This document shows positions 32,865-41,525 of a stretch of 54,109 bases of DNA, piece after piece. Position numbers and translations under genes: made by a program. The stretch is taken from assembly GCA_023399635.1 (NCBI GenBank), contig JAEWOP010000268.1:1-54109 (forward strand), read 5' to 3'. The notes below the pieces were generated by a model. That model searched no databases and had not been told where the DNA came from. It saw only the letters and a program-made list of their open reading frames with translations. The DNA comes from Pseudomonadota bacterium (GTDB lineage: Bacteria; Pseudomonadota; Alphaproteobacteria; Rhizobiales; Rhizobiaceae). Numbering within the stretch: the first letter of the stretch is position 1; each line of letters opens with the position of its first letter.

Positions 32865-33530
32865 ATGGCTGACGAGCCTATGCCGACGGACGACACCAAA
32901 TTGACGCGCACCAAGCGGAAATGGGCCGAAGAAGGTCGCTTCCTCACCGGCCAGATTTCCAGACCAGAAACAGAACGTCTGCCTCCCGGCCAGCATCTTG
33001 TCCACAACTGGCCGGTGCTCGATCTTGGCCAGCAGCCGCAAGTTTCGACAGCGCGGTGGCGGCTCGACATCCGTGGCTTGGTGAACAAGCCGACCAGCTT
33101 CGACTGGCAGACCTTCCTCTCACTGCCGCAGGTCGAAAGGCGGTCTGACATCCACTGCGTCACCACCTGGTCCCGCTACGACAATGAATGGACCGGCGTC
33201 TCTACGCGCACATTTCTCGATGCGGTTGATCCAAAGCCTGAAGCGACGGCGGTGATGCTGACCAGCTACGATGGTTACACCACCAACCTGCTGCTTTCCG
33301 ATTTTGCCGCCGAAGATGCGCTGCTCGTCCATCGGTGGCAGGGCCAGCCACTCTCGGCGGAACATGGCGGCCCGCTACGGCTCGTGGTGCCGCATCTTTA
33401 TTTCTGGAAAAGCGCCAAATGGCTGAACCGGATCGAATTCCTTTCCGCCGACAGCGCCGGCTTCTGGGAACAGAATGGCTACCACATGCGCGGAGACCCG
33501 TGGGCTGAGGAGCGTTACTCGGACGACTGA
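32865..33530 (+). CDS. Sulfite oxidase-like molybdopterin-dependent oxidoreductase
   Basis: A 221-residue protein with the oxidoreductase molybdopterin-binding domain. The Mo-ligand cysteine is in SDIHCVTTWSRYDNEWTGV, and LVVPHLYFWKSAKWLNRIEF is the typical end segment. There is no signal peptide, dimerisation domain or haem domain, so this is a short cytoplasmic member like the YuiH group rather than a periplasmic sulfite dehydrogenase. ATG 32865 follows GAGGAAGG. The molybdate transporter genes modBC lie 1 kb away, which fits a shared need for molybdenum. Confidence 0.9.
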   Translation: MADEPMPTDDTKLTRTKRKWAEEGRFLTGQISRPETERLPPGQHLVHNWPVLDLGQQPQVSTARWRLDIRGLVNKPTSFDWQTFLSLPQVERRSDIHCVTTWSRYDNEWTGVSTRTFLDAVDPKPEATAVMLTSYDGYTTNLLLSDFAAEDALLVHRWQGQPLSAEHGGPLRLVVPHLYFWKSAKWLNRIEFLSADSAGFWEQNGYHMRGDPWAEERYSDD

Positions 33531-33535
33531 TGCAG

Positions 33536-34426
33536 CTAGACTTGAGTCTTCTCACGAAGGAAATTGATCAGCCCCGAGAAATCAACGTCGCCATGGCCGC
33601 GCTTGGCAAACTCCTCATACAATGCGGCCGCGTGCGCTCCCATCTCGGTTGACGCCCCCGCCGCGCCGGCCGCCTCCTGCGAGAGCTTCAAGTCCTTCAG
33701 CATGAGTGCAGCTGCGAAACCAGGTTGGTAGCCGTTGTTGGCGGGAGATGTCGGCACGGGTCCGGGTACCGGGCAGTAGGTGGTCAGCGACCAGCACTGC
33801 CCGGAGGACGTGGAAGCCACGTCGAAAAGCGCCTGATGCGAAAGGCCGAGCTTCTCAGCAAGCACGAAAGCTTCGCAGACGCCTGCCATGGTGATGCCGA
33901 GGATCATGTTGTTGCAGATCTTGGCGGCCTGCCCGGCACCGGCATCGCCGCAGTGGACGATACGCTTGCCCATGGCCTGCAGGATGGCTTCTCCCCTTGC
34001 GAACGCTGCCTCTTCACCGCCCACCATGAAAGTGAGCGTCCCCGCCGCCGCTCCGACCGTACCACCGGAAACAGGGGCATCGAGCGACAGGCAGCTTACC
34101 TCTTTCGACAGGATGTGGGCTTTGCGGGCACTCTCCACGTCGATCGTGGAGCAGTCGATCAGCAACGTTCCTGGCTTCAGTGCCGACGAAATTTCGTTCC
34201 ACACCGCAAGTACGTGCTGGCCCGCCGGTAGCATCGTCACGACGACATCGGCATCTTTCGCCGCGTCCACCGGCGTCGGAGCAATCGACACGCCCTTCCC
34301 CTCGGCCGCCTCGCAAGATTGCCGTGAGAGGTCGAAGCCAATGACATCATGCCCGGCTTTCACAAGATTGGCGGCCATAGGACCGCCCATGTTGCCGAGG
34401 CCGATAAACGCAATGCTCGCTGCCAT
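33536..34426 (-). CDS. mmsB: 3-hydroxyisobutyrate dehydrogenase
   Basis: A 296-residue NAD-dependent dehydrogenase of the beta-hydroxyacid family, acting in valine degradation or on a related 3-hydroxy acid. The dinucleotide fold starts IAFIGLGNMGGPMAANLVKA, the substrate motif is LDAPVSGGTVGAAAGTL, and the catalytic Lys lies in GAGQAAKICNNMILGI. ATG 34426 is preceded by GGGAGGAAG. It ends 5 bp from the sulfite-oxidase-like stop (convergent). The 172 bp upstream hold only a weak stem-loop. Confidence 0.93.
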   Translation of the reverse strand: MAASIAFIGLGNMGGPMAANLVKAGHDVIGFDLSRQSCEAAEGKGVSIAPTPVDAAKDADVVVTMLPAGQHVLAVWNEISSALKPGTLLIDCSTIDVESARKAHILSKEVSCLSLDAPVSGGTVGAAAGTLTFMVGGEEAAFARGEAILQAMGKRIVHCGDAGAGQAAKICNNMILGITMAGVCEAFVLAEKLGLSHQALFDVASTSSGQCWSLTTYCPVPGPVPTSPANNGYQPGFAAALMLKDLKLSQEAAGAAGASTEMGAHAAALYEEFAKRGHGDVDFSGLINFLREKTQV

Positions 34427-34488
34427 GTACTACTTCCTCCCTTGATCAGGCGGAGGCATGGCTCCTGCTCCACCCTCTCCCTTTCGCT

Positions 34489-34512
34489 CGATCGCGCAGT
34501 CAGCCGCGATCG
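34489..34512. repeat. Stem-loop between modC and mmsB
   Basis: CGATCGCG (34489-34496), an 8-nt loop and CGCGATCG (34505-34512). It may end the modBC transcript about 90 nt after the modC stop, but no T-run follows on that strand. Confidence 0.4.
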
Positions 34513-34598
34513 TGTCTTTCTCCTCAGTCAGACCCCTCTGATGTCGCATAGGAACGGGACTTATGCCAGAGCAGGCTTTCGGCGCCCGATGCCTCTCC

Positions 34599-35666
34599 TC
34601 AACGCTCCAAAGCAACTGACTTGATTACTGCAAAGGCCGCCTGCCCGACCGTCAGGTTCAACCTCTGGGCTGAGAAGCTCGTGATGCGGGCAAGGATCTG
34701 ATCGCCGCCGCAGTCTATCGTCACACCGACCGTTCCCTGATCCCTCACGAGGGAAGTGATCTTCCCCTGAAGAATGTTCAGCGCACTCAGCCCCACCGGC
34801 TGGATGGTGGCGATCATCACGTCCCGCTCCGGAAGGTGAAGGCGGACCACTCGTCCGACCGTCAGCCGGGACTCGGGCAAGAGCAGGGACCTCTCCCGGA
34901 GCCTGATGCTTGCAAGTCCCGTCGCCGCATCAAAACCTTCGACGGTGCCAGTCAACACGCTTCCCGCATCCCGAGGGGCGAGCAGTGGCGGAGCTTTGCT
35001 GGCAAAGACGTGGTTCGGATCTCCCACCGCCGCCACCCGACCATCCCGCATCAGCACCACCCGGTCTGCAAGGCGCGTCACTTCGGTGACAGAATGGCTG
35101 ACATAGACGATCGGCACTCCTGCCTCGTCACGCAACCGCTCCAGATAAGGCAGGATTTCCGCTTTGCGCTCGTCATCCAGCGCCGCGAGTGGCTCATCCA
35201 TGAGCAGAAGGCGCGGTGCGCTCAGGAGCGCACGGCCGATCGCTACCCGCTGTTGTTCTCCCCCGGAAAGCGTAGCAGGGTCCCGGTTGAGCAATGGCGA
35301 GAGGCCCAGCATCTCGACGATTCGATCAAATTCACCCGGCTGGAGCGAAGTTGGGGAAAGCCACCGTCCATAGGCGAGGTTCCGGCAGACGCTCAGATGA
35401 GGAAACAATCGCGCTTCTTGGAAGACATAGCCAAACCGCCTACGGTGCGGCTTGACGAAGGTGTTGCTGCCGGTATCGAGAAGCACTTCGTCATCGAGGA
35501 CTACTGTTCCGGCAGTCGGACGCACCAGCCCCGCAATGATCCGCATCAACGATGTCTTGCCGGAGCCCGATCGGCCGAACAAAGCAGTCACCCCGCCGTC
35601 GGCCGTAAAGTTCGCATCAAGCTTGAAGCTGCCGAACTCATGCCTGGCCTTTACCATCAGCGCCAT
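34599..35666 (-). CDS. modC: Molybdate ABC transporter ATP-binding protein ModC
   Basis: A 355-residue ATPase. Walker A FGRSGSGKTSL (about residues 31-41), signature LSGGEQQRVAIGRALL, Walker B LLLMDEPLAALD, then a C-terminal TOBE/molybdate-binding domain from about residue 285 (LNILQGKITSLVRDQGTVGV). This order is characteristic of ModC. Its start overlaps the modB stop (TGATG). Confidence 0.94.
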   Translation of the reverse strand: MALMVKARHEFGSFKLDANFTADGGVTALFGRSGSGKTSLMRIIAGLVRPTAGTVVLDDEVLLDTGSNTFVKPHRRRFGYVFQEARLFPHLSVCRNLAYGRWLSPTSLQPGEFDRIVEMLGLSPLLNRDPATLSGGEQQRVAIGRALLSAPRLLLMDEPLAALDDERKAEILPYLERLRDEAGVPIVYVSHSVTEVTRLADRVVLMRDGRVAAVGDPNHVFASKAPPLLAPRDAGSVLTGTVEGFDAATGLASIRLRERSLLLPESRLTVGRVVRLHLPERDVMIATIQPVGLSALNILQGKITSLVRDQGTVGVTIDCGGDQILARITSFSAQRLNLTVGQAAFAVIKSVALER

Positions 35667-36364
35667 CAGGCAGCACCTCTACGGGTAAGAAGTCGGGCAA
35701 GTGCATCTGACGCCAAAAGCGCGCCGAAGGAGATCGCAATCGCGACCACAGTCAAACGCATCGCACCCGCGTCACCGCCCGGAACCTGAGTCAGGGTGTA
35801 GATTGCAGCGGCAAGCGTCTGCGTCTCGCCAGGAATGTTTGACACGAAGGTGATCGTCGCTCCGAATTCTCCCATGGCCTTGGCAAAGGAAAGGATCATA
35901 CCGGCGACGATCCCTGGCAGGGCGAGCGGGAGGGTTACGGTGACGAAGACCCAGAAAGGTCCTGCACCGAGGGTTTCCGCGGCCTCCTCTAGTTTCTGAT
36001 CAATCGCCTCGATTGACAGTCGGATCGAGCGGACCATCAGCGGAAACCCCATGATAGCACATGCCAGAGCAGCACCGGTCCACCTGAAGGAGAAGCTGAT
36101 CCCGAGCCAGTCATAGAGAAAGGCGCCAATGGCGCCGCGCCGGCCAAAGGTCATGAGCAGCAGGAAACCTGTCACCACCGGCGGAAGGATCAAAGGCAGA
36201 TGAACCAACCCGTTCAGAAGCGACTTGCCCCAGAACCGCCCCCGCGCAAGCAGATGGGCGACGATGATGCCGGCTGGCAGACTACAAATCATGGCGACAG
36301 ATGCGACCTTAAGGCTCAGCCGGACTGCCACCCATTCTTCCTCGCTCAGTGTCAGCCAATCCAT
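35666..36364 (-). CDS. modB: Molybdate ABC transporter permease ModB
   Basis: A 232-residue inner-membrane permease with five to six helices and the EAA loop LEEAAETLGAGPFWVFVTVT followed by LPLALPGI. The start at 36364 has GGGAGGCGG upstream and gives the usual ModB N-terminus; the frame is open to 36415 but that adds a polar tail. No modA (molybdate-binding protein) gene precedes it, which is unusual, because modABC is the normal order. Confidence 0.93.
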   Translation of the reverse strand: MDWLTLSEEEWVAVRLSLKVASVAMICSLPAGIIVAHLLARGRFWGKSLLNGLVHLPLILPPVVTGFLLLMTFGRRGAIGAFLYDWLGISFSFRWTGAALACAIMGFPLMVRSIRLSIEAIDQKLEEAAETLGAGPFWVFVTVTLPLALPGIVAGMILSFAKAMGEFGATITFVSNIPGETQTLAAAIYTLTQVPGGDAGAMRLTVVAIAISFGALLASDALARLLTRRGAA

Positions 36365-36477
36365 GCCGCCTCCCAGGCTGCCTTCGTTCCTGCTCGAGCT
36401 CACGAAAGCGCTCAAGGTCTGCCAATCGGATACCGCGGAGCCAGGGGAAAAGCCAGTTCGAGCGCTGAGTCATGGTT

Positions 36478-36502
36478 GGAACATTCGCCGATCAACCCCG
36501 TT
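36478..36502 (+). promoter_or_regulatory. EcfG-type promoter of the second DUF892 gene
   Basis: GGAAC (36478-36482), 16 nt, then CGTT (36499-36502): an exact consensus match, 36 bp before the ATG at 36539. Confidence 0.8.
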
Positions 36503-36538
36503 TGAGCAGCGACGATTTGATCACCAATGGAGGTACTT

Positions 36539-37054
36539 ATGGCTGATACCAGCGCCACCCGCGAAGTCTTCGTGACTGGACTCAAGAATGCGCACGCCAT
36601 GGAAAATCAGGCTCTCTCGATCATGAAGCCGCAGGTTTCCCGCATCGAGAACTACCCGGAGGTCGCGCGCCGATTGGAGGAGCATATCCGGGAAACCGAA
36701 GGTCAGATGACACGGATTGAAGAGCTTCTTCGGCAGCTTGATGAAAGCCACTCTTCGCTGAAAGACATGGCTCTCTCGTTCACCGGCGGCATGGCAGCGA
36801 TGGGGCATACGGTCGCCGGCGACGAGATCCTCAAGAATTCCTTCGCGAACTACGCTTTCGAACACTTCGAGATCGCTGCATACAAGTCGCTTATCACCGT
36901 AGCCGAAGCGGGTGGGTTCTCCTTCGCGACATCTGCCTTGCAGACGAACCTGCAGGAAGAGCAGAACATGGCTAAGTGGATTGATGACAATCTGGCAACT
37001 GTCACGACCACCTATCTCAGCCTGCGCGAAGCAGGCGAGACTGCAAAAGTCTAG
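36539..37054 (+). CDS. DUF892 (YciE/YciF-type) ferritin-like stress protein, second copy
   Basis: A 171-residue DUF892 protein: LKNAHAMENQALSIMKPQVS, RIENYPEVARRLEEHIRETE, NYAFEHFEIAAYKSLI and LQEEQNMAKWIDDNL. It is a paralogue of the protein at 16556-17074, with the same helix pattern and matching motifs. ATG 36539 follows TGGAGG. An exact general-stress promoter lies upstream. It sits between the divergent modB gene and a convergent LysR gene, with a 14-bp inverted repeat at its 3' end. Confidence 0.9.
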   Translation: MADTSATREVFVTGLKNAHAMENQALSIMKPQVSRIENYPEVARRLEEHIRETEGQMTRIEELLRQLDESHSSLKDMALSFTGGMAAMGHTVAGDEILKNSFANYAFEHFEIAAYKSLITVAEAGGFSFATSALQTNLQEEQNMAKWIDDNLATVTTTYLSLREAGETAKV

Positions 37055-37060
37055 TTCCTG

Positions 37061-37099
37061 AAATGGTGAAGCAGGGCATCCAGCTCTGCTTCACCATTT
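37061..37099. terminator. Bidirectional terminator-like stem-loop
   Basis: AAATGGTGAAGCAG (37061-37074) and CTGCTTCACCATTT (37086-37099) pair perfectly around an 11-nt loop. It lies between the convergent DUF892 and LysR genes and overlaps the last codons of the latter. A-rich and T-rich stem ends give partial terminator character on both strands. Confidence 0.6.
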
Positions 37100-38035
37100 G
37101 GCGTTGCGTCCTTTTAGTTTCCTCCGCGCGAGGCTTGCCGGTTCCGGCAATCGATCGGCCTCCAGCGATGCAAACAGCCACTCGATGAAGACCCGAACGA
37201 TGGGCGCTGCTCGCATCTCGTGGCGACATGCGACGTAAAACGCATCATTGGCCGGCACGCTTAGATCAAACGGAACCAGAAGCTCTCCTTCGGCAATGAG
37301 CTTTGCTGCAGTGATCGTGTCCCCCAGGGCAACGCCTTGACCTTGCAGAGCAGCTTCAGTGGAGAAGCGCGCGTCCCCCATGAAGTGTTGGCGGCGCCTG
37401 GAGAAGACCTCTCCCTCCGCGGCCGCCAACCATGTATTCCATTCCCTTCCATCTGGATCGCCGTGCAGCAGCACATGGTCTCCCAGGTCGCGCATCGAGC
37501 GCAGCGGCTGGCTGTTGAGCAAGGTGGGGCTCGCCACCGGAAAAAGATGAAGATTGCTCCAGAGACGCGTCCAGGCATCTGGCCAGTTGCCATCGCCATA
37601 AAGAATACACACGTCCACGTCGGATGAATGAAGGTGGCGGGCGTCATTTGATGCAGCAAGCTTCAGAGTGACGTCCGGATACCGGTCCGTAAACGAAGAC
37701 AGCCGCGGAACGATCCAGAACGACAGAAGGGCCGGCACGCAGGCGATCGACAGTTCACCGCTCGTGGCAGGCCTCTTCATCTGTGCTGTGGCAGACGCTA
37801 TGCCGTTGAATGCCTGCGTGACTGCCGGCAGCAATAATGCGCCCGCAGCCGTGAGCTTCAGCCGTTTCCCCCCGCGTTCGAAAAGTATCGCATCAAGCGA
37901 CTCCTCCAGTGCCTTAATCTGGTGGCTCACGGCCCCGTGCGTGACACGTAGTTCTCGTGCGGCTGCTGAGACTGATGCGAGGCGCGCGGTCGCTTCAAAA
38001 GCTCGGAGGGGATTGAGCGGCGGCAGGCGGCTCAT
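37091..38035 (-). CDS. LysR-family regulator (GcvA-like)
   Basis: A 314-residue LysR-type regulator. The winged HTH is at about residues 5-65 (LNPLRAFEATARLASVSAAA, then LRVTHGAVSHQIKALEESL), followed by an effector domain. ATG 38035 has AGAGG 9 nt upstream; ATG 38044 would place the same AGAGG directly against the start. It is divergent from the ureohydrolase operon, and a dyad at 38052-38068 is well placed for autoregulation and activation of that operon. The effector is probably a guanidino compound or amino acid, by inference. Confidence 0.9.
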   Translation of the reverse strand: MSRLPPLNPLRAFEATARLASVSAAARELRVTHGAVSHQIKALEESLDAILFERGGKRLKLTAAGALLLPAVTQAFNGIASATAQMKRPATSGELSIACVPALLSFWIVPRLSSFTDRYPDVTLKLAASNDARHLHSSDVDVCILYGDGNWPDAWTRLWSNLHLFPVASPTLLNSQPLRSMRDLGDHVLLHGDPDGREWNTWLAAAEGEVFSRRRQHFMGDARFSTEAALQGQGVALGDTITAAKLIAEGELLVPFDLSVPANDAFYVACRHEMRAAPIVRVFIEWLFASLEADRLPEPASLARRKLKGRNAKW

Positions 38036-38051
38036 CAGCGACATCCTCTAC

Positions 38052-38068
38052 TGTGAATTTTTCTCACA
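38052..38068. promoter_or_regulatory. LysR-type binding site candidate
   Basis: TGTGA-N7-TCACA is a perfect dyad containing the T-N11-A core of LysR-type sites (T38054, A38066). It is 16 bp upstream of the regulator's start, inside the divergent promoter region. Confidence 0.55.
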
Positions 38069-38183
38069 TCAGCTGCTAGAACATCGTCAATTGCATTTCC
38101 ATCCCGATTTTGCCGATAATGCTCAAAATCGAGGCGCCGAAGACGCAGGAACTAAATTTAAGCAGCAGCAGGAAGCACGAGAC

Positions 38184-39245
38184 CTTATGCCCATGGACAA
38201 CGAAAAGCTCAGTGAGCTCCGCAGCAAGTATGGCTCCGGTCACGGAGGTGAGCTGTACGACCCTGAGTTCCGTAAGGTAGCGGACAAGATATTCTCCAAG
38301 AGCGGGACAAGGTTGGCGCCCTATGCAGGGGTCCCAACCTTCGTCTCGGCACCTCACATGCCCATCGATCCGGAAGAACCAGATTTCGGCAATCTGCAGG
38401 TCGCGATCACCGGCGTCCCGATGGACCTTGGCGTTACCAACCGGCCTGGTTCCCGCTTTGGTCCCCGCGCTCTTCGTGCGGTCGAGCGCATCGGCCCCTA
38501 CAACCACCTGCTCAAGACGGCACCTGTCTTCGATATGCGGGTAGCCGATATTGGCGACGTCCCGCTGCGCAGCCGCTACAACCTGGAAATGTGCCATCAG
38601 GACATCGAAAAGCGCTTCACCCAAATTGTTGAGGCAGGCGTTCTTCCGCTAGCGGTGGGTGGCGACCATTCCATCAGCCAATCCATTCTGAAGGCTGTTG
38701 GACGCAAGGCGCCGGTTGGCATGATTCACATCGACGCCCACTGCGACACCAGCGGCGCCTTCGACCACAGCAAGTTCCATCATGCGGGCCCCTTCCGCAA
38801 TGCTGTGCTGGATGGTGTTCTCGATCCAACGAGAACAATCCAGATCGGCATCCGGGGAGCGGCGGAATATATCTGGGAATTCTCCTATGCTTCGGGAATG
38901 ACGGTCATCCATGCTGAAGATGTGTCCGGCATGGGCATGCCGGCGATCATTGAGAAAGCCAAGGCGATTGTCGGAGACGGTCCGACCTACCTATCCTTCG
39001 ACATCGACAGCCTCGACCCGAGTTTCGCGCCCGGCACTGGGACGCCGGAGATCGGCGGCTTGACGACGCGGGAAGTTCTTGAATTGATCCGCGGCCTCAA
39101 GGGGATCAACATCGTTGGTGGAGATGTGGTGGAAGTGGCGCCGCAATATGACGCGACGAGCAACACCGCGCAGGCGGGCGCTCAGATGCTGTTTGAAATT
39201 CTCAGCCTGATGGTGTTCAGCCCTTCCTTGAAGGGCGAAGACTGA
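38184..39245 (+). CDS. Ureohydrolase (agmatinase/guanidinobutyrase family)
   Basis: A 353-residue metal-dependent ureohydrolase that splits urea from a guanidino compound. The metal-binding motifs are all present: GGDHS (about residue 160), IHIDAHCDTS and LSFDIDSLDPSFAPGTGTPE. An N-terminal extension of about 40 residues makes it longer than SpeB (306) and closer to guanidinobutyrase, guanidinopropionase or guanidine-hydrolase types. Two in-frame ATGs lie at 38184 and 38190; the first was chosen. The linked polyamine-type transporter and amidase suggest a catabolic role for an imported guanidino compound. Exact substrate is not determinable here. Confidence 0.9.
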   Translation, partial: LMPMDNEKLSELRSKYGSGHGGELYDPEFRKVADKIFSKSGTRLAPYAGVPTFVSAPHMPIDPEEPDFGNLQVAITGVPMDLGVTNRPGSRFGPRALRAVERIGPYNHLLKTAPVFDMRVADIGDVPLRSRYNLEMCHQDIEKRFTQIVEAGVLPLAVGGDHSISQSILKAVGRKAPVGMIHIDAHCDTSGAFDHSKFHHAGPFRNAVLDGVLDPTRTIQIGIRGAAEYIWEFSYASGMTVIHAEDVSGMGMPAIIEKAKAIVGDGPTYLSFDIDSLDPSFAPGTGTPEIGGLTTREVLELIRGLKGINIVGGDVVEVAPQYDATSNTAQAGAQMLFEILSLMVFSPSLKGED

Positions 39246-39318
39246 CATAAACTGACAACAAGAGTGGGAACTGGCTGCGCAGGCAAAAGAACCTGCCGGC
39301 ACTTCAAAGGAGAACATC

Positions 39319-40407
39319 ATGCGCGACATTCTGAAAACCACAACCAGCCGCCGTGCAGTGCTGGGCGCGGGTCTGGCGGGCGCTTCACTGCTCGCCATGC
39401 CAGCGATCCTGCGTGCGCAGGATCGCTCGCTCAAGGTTGGCGTCTACGGTGGTTACTTCAAGGATTCCTTCGACAAGAACATCTTTCCCGAGTTCACAAA
39501 GGCGACGGGTATCGCGGTTGAATCCGTTGCCGAGCCGACGGGGGAAGCCTGGCTGGTGCAACTGGAACAGGCAGCGCGCGCAGGACAGGCACCCGCGGAC
39601 GTTTCGATGATGTCTCAGGTCGCGCTTCTCAAGGGCCAGAGCACTGATCTTTGGGCACCGCTCGACATGGCGAAGATCGATAATGCCTCCGGTCTGATCG
39701 ACACCTTCATCAACAAGTATCCGGACGGGCGTATCGCTGGAATCGGCGCCGTCTCCTGGTACATCACGCTCGTTACCAATACGGATGTCTATCCGGAAGC
39801 ACCGACGTCCTGGGCCGCTCTTTGGGATCCGGCAAATGCCGACAAGCTTGGTCTGCTGGCGCTCGTGTCCAACTCTTTCCTTCTCGAAGTCACGGCCAAG
39901 ACCCACTTTGGCGGAACCGACGTCCTCGCGACCGAGGAGGGCATCCTCAAGGTGTTCGAGAAGCTTGCTGAGGTGAAGCCGAATGTTCGCCTCTGGTACC
40001 GGGACGAGGCGCAGTTCGAACAGTCCCTCAAGTCGGGCGAAATCCCGATGGGACAGTACTACCATGACGTCACCGGGCTCGCAGCCGCCGACGGCAATCC
40101 CGTACGCTCCACCTTCCCGAAGGAAGGCGGCATTCTAGACTCCGGAAGTTGGGCCGTTTCTCGCGCCTCGGAGAAAACCGAAGAGGCACATGAGTTCATC
40201 AACTACATGTGCCAGCCCGCGATCCAGGCTGTCCTGTCGCGCAAGGTCGGAACTTCTCCAACCGTCAAGCGTGACCTGCTCGACCTCACGGCCGAAGAAT
40301 TCGCAGCCGTTTCATCTGAAATCGATCCGATCATTCCGCGCTACGAGATGTATCAGAAGCAGTCTGACTTCCTGAACCAGAAGTGGACGGAAATGATCGC
40401 GGGCTAA
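39319..40407 (+). CDS. Polyamine-type ABC transporter substrate-binding protein (PotD/PotF family), Tat-exported
   Basis: A 362-residue periplasmic binding protein. The signal peptide is of Tat type (TSRRAVLGAGLAGASLLA) with a cut near ILRAQ-DRS. The mature part shows LKVGVYGGYFKDSFDKNIFP and WYRDEAQFEQSLKSGEIPMG, in keeping with the spermidine/putrescine group. Good GGAG site before the ATG. It lies between the ureohydrolase and ATPase genes, so it likely binds the guanidino or polyamine compound that feeds the enzyme. Confidence 0.92.
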   Translation: MRDILKTTTSRRAVLGAGLAGASLLAMPAILRAQDRSLKVGVYGGYFKDSFDKNIFPEFTKATGIAVESVAEPTGEAWLVQLEQAARAGQAPADVSMMSQVALLKGQSTDLWAPLDMAKIDNASGLIDTFINKYPDGRIAGIGAVSWYITLVTNTDVYPEAPTSWAALWDPANADKLGLLALVSNSFLLEVTAKTHFGGTDVLATEEGILKVFEKLAEVKPNVRLWYRDEAQFEQSLKSGEIPMGQYYHDVTGLAAADGNPVRSTFPKEGGILDSGSWAVSRASEKTEEAHEFINYMCQPAIQAVLSRKVGTSPTVKRDLLDLTAEEFAAVSSEIDPIIPRYEMYQKQSDFLNQKWTEMIAG

Positions 40408-40413
40408 TGCGAA

Positions 40414-40448
40414 ACAGCCACCCTTTCGCGTACAGAAAGGGTGGCTGT
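40414..40448. repeat. 14-bp perfect stem-loop between binding-protein and ATPase genes
   Basis: ACAGCCACCCTTTC (40414-40427) pairs exactly with GAAAGGGTGGCTGT (40435-40448) around a 7-nt loop, only 7 bp after the binding-protein stop. It is followed by CCTTC rather than a T-run, so it is likely a 3' stabiliser or partial terminator. Confidence 0.8.
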
Positions 40449-40490
40449 CCTTCAAACCATTCCAAGCTCCACGACCCAAGCGCAGAGTAG

Positions 40491-41525
40491 ATGTCCGGAC
40501 TTATCCTCAGCAACCTGACCAAACAGTTCGGCACCTTCAAGGCCGTGAACGATGTAAGTCTGTCCGTTCCAGACGGCACCTTCGTCTGCCTCCTCGGTCC
40601 CTCCGGCTGCGGCAAAACCACCTTGATGCGCATGATCGCCGGGCTCGATCTGCCGACGAACGGCACGATCACGCTGGGAGGTGAAGACATCACCGCGGTC
40701 CCGACGCACAAGCGCAATCTCGGCATGGTCTTCCAGTCGCTAGCGCTGTTTCCCCATCTGACGGTGGGAGAGAACATCGCCTACGCACTGCGGATACGGG
40801 GCGTCGCAAAAGCGGACCAGAAGAAGCGGGTCGACGAGTTGTTGGCGATGATCCATCTGTCGGGCTTTTCCGACCGCTCTGTCAACAAACTGTCGGGTGG
40901 CCAGCGCCAGCGCATTGCTATTGCTCGCGCTCTTGCGATCTCTCCCAAGCTGTTTCTGCTGGACGAACCGCTCTCGGCACTGGATGCAAAACTGCGCGAG
41001 GCGATGCAGGTAGAACTGCGCCAGTTGCAACAACGTCTCGGCATCACCACGATCGTCGTCACGCACGATCAACGGGAAGCCATGACCATGGCAGACACAG
41101 TTGTTGTCATGAATGGCGGCGAGATCCGCCAGGCGGCAGCGCCCGTCGACATCTATCGGCGCCCCGCGGACTCCTTCGTGGCCGACTTCATTGGGTCGAC
41201 GAACCTCATCCCTTTCACAGCTGAGGGCCCAGGACAGGCTTCCGTCTTCGGTTCTACAGTGGACGGTCTGGCGCTCGGTGATGCAAGAAGCGGCACCATC
41301 TCTGTTCGCCCCGAGGATGTACAGGTCGTGGCGCCAGTTCCTGGCGCCGTCACAGGCACCGTGACATTTATCCGCGATCTGGGCGGCACTGTGGAGACCT
41401 TCATCGAGGCCGGAGGACAGCAGGTCGTCGCCGTTTGCTCCCCTCGCTCACGTCCTGAGGTCTCTGTCGGCCAGACGGTCGGCCTGCGGTTTGATCCTGA
41501 GACGAGCGTGGTGCTGGCCCGATGA
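40491..41525 (+). CDS. Polyamine-type ABC transporter ATP-binding protein (PotA-like)
   Basis: A 344-residue ATPase with Walker A LGPSGCGKTTL, signature KLSGGQRQRIAIARAL, Walker B LFLLDEPLSALDAKL and switch VVTHDQREAM, and a C-terminal TOBE domain from about residue 240. It overlaps the next permease gene by 4 bp. It follows the binding-protein gene after a strong stem-loop, so its expression is probably lower than that of the binding protein. Confidence 0.94.
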   Translation: MSGLILSNLTKQFGTFKAVNDVSLSVPDGTFVCLLGPSGCGKTTLMRMIAGLDLPTNGTITLGGEDITAVPTHKRNLGMVFQSLALFPHLTVGENIAYALRIRGVAKADQKKRVDELLAMIHLSGFSDRSVNKLSGGQRQRIAIARALAISPKLFLLDEPLSALDAKLREAMQVELRQLQQRLGITTIVVTHDQREAMTMADTVVVMNGGEIRQAAAPVDIYRRPADSFVADFIGSTNLIPFTAEGPGQASVFGSTVDGLALGDARSGTISVRPEDVQVVAPVPGAVTGTVTFIRDLGGTVETFIEAGGQQVVAVCSPRSRPEVSVGQTVGLRFDPETSVVLAR

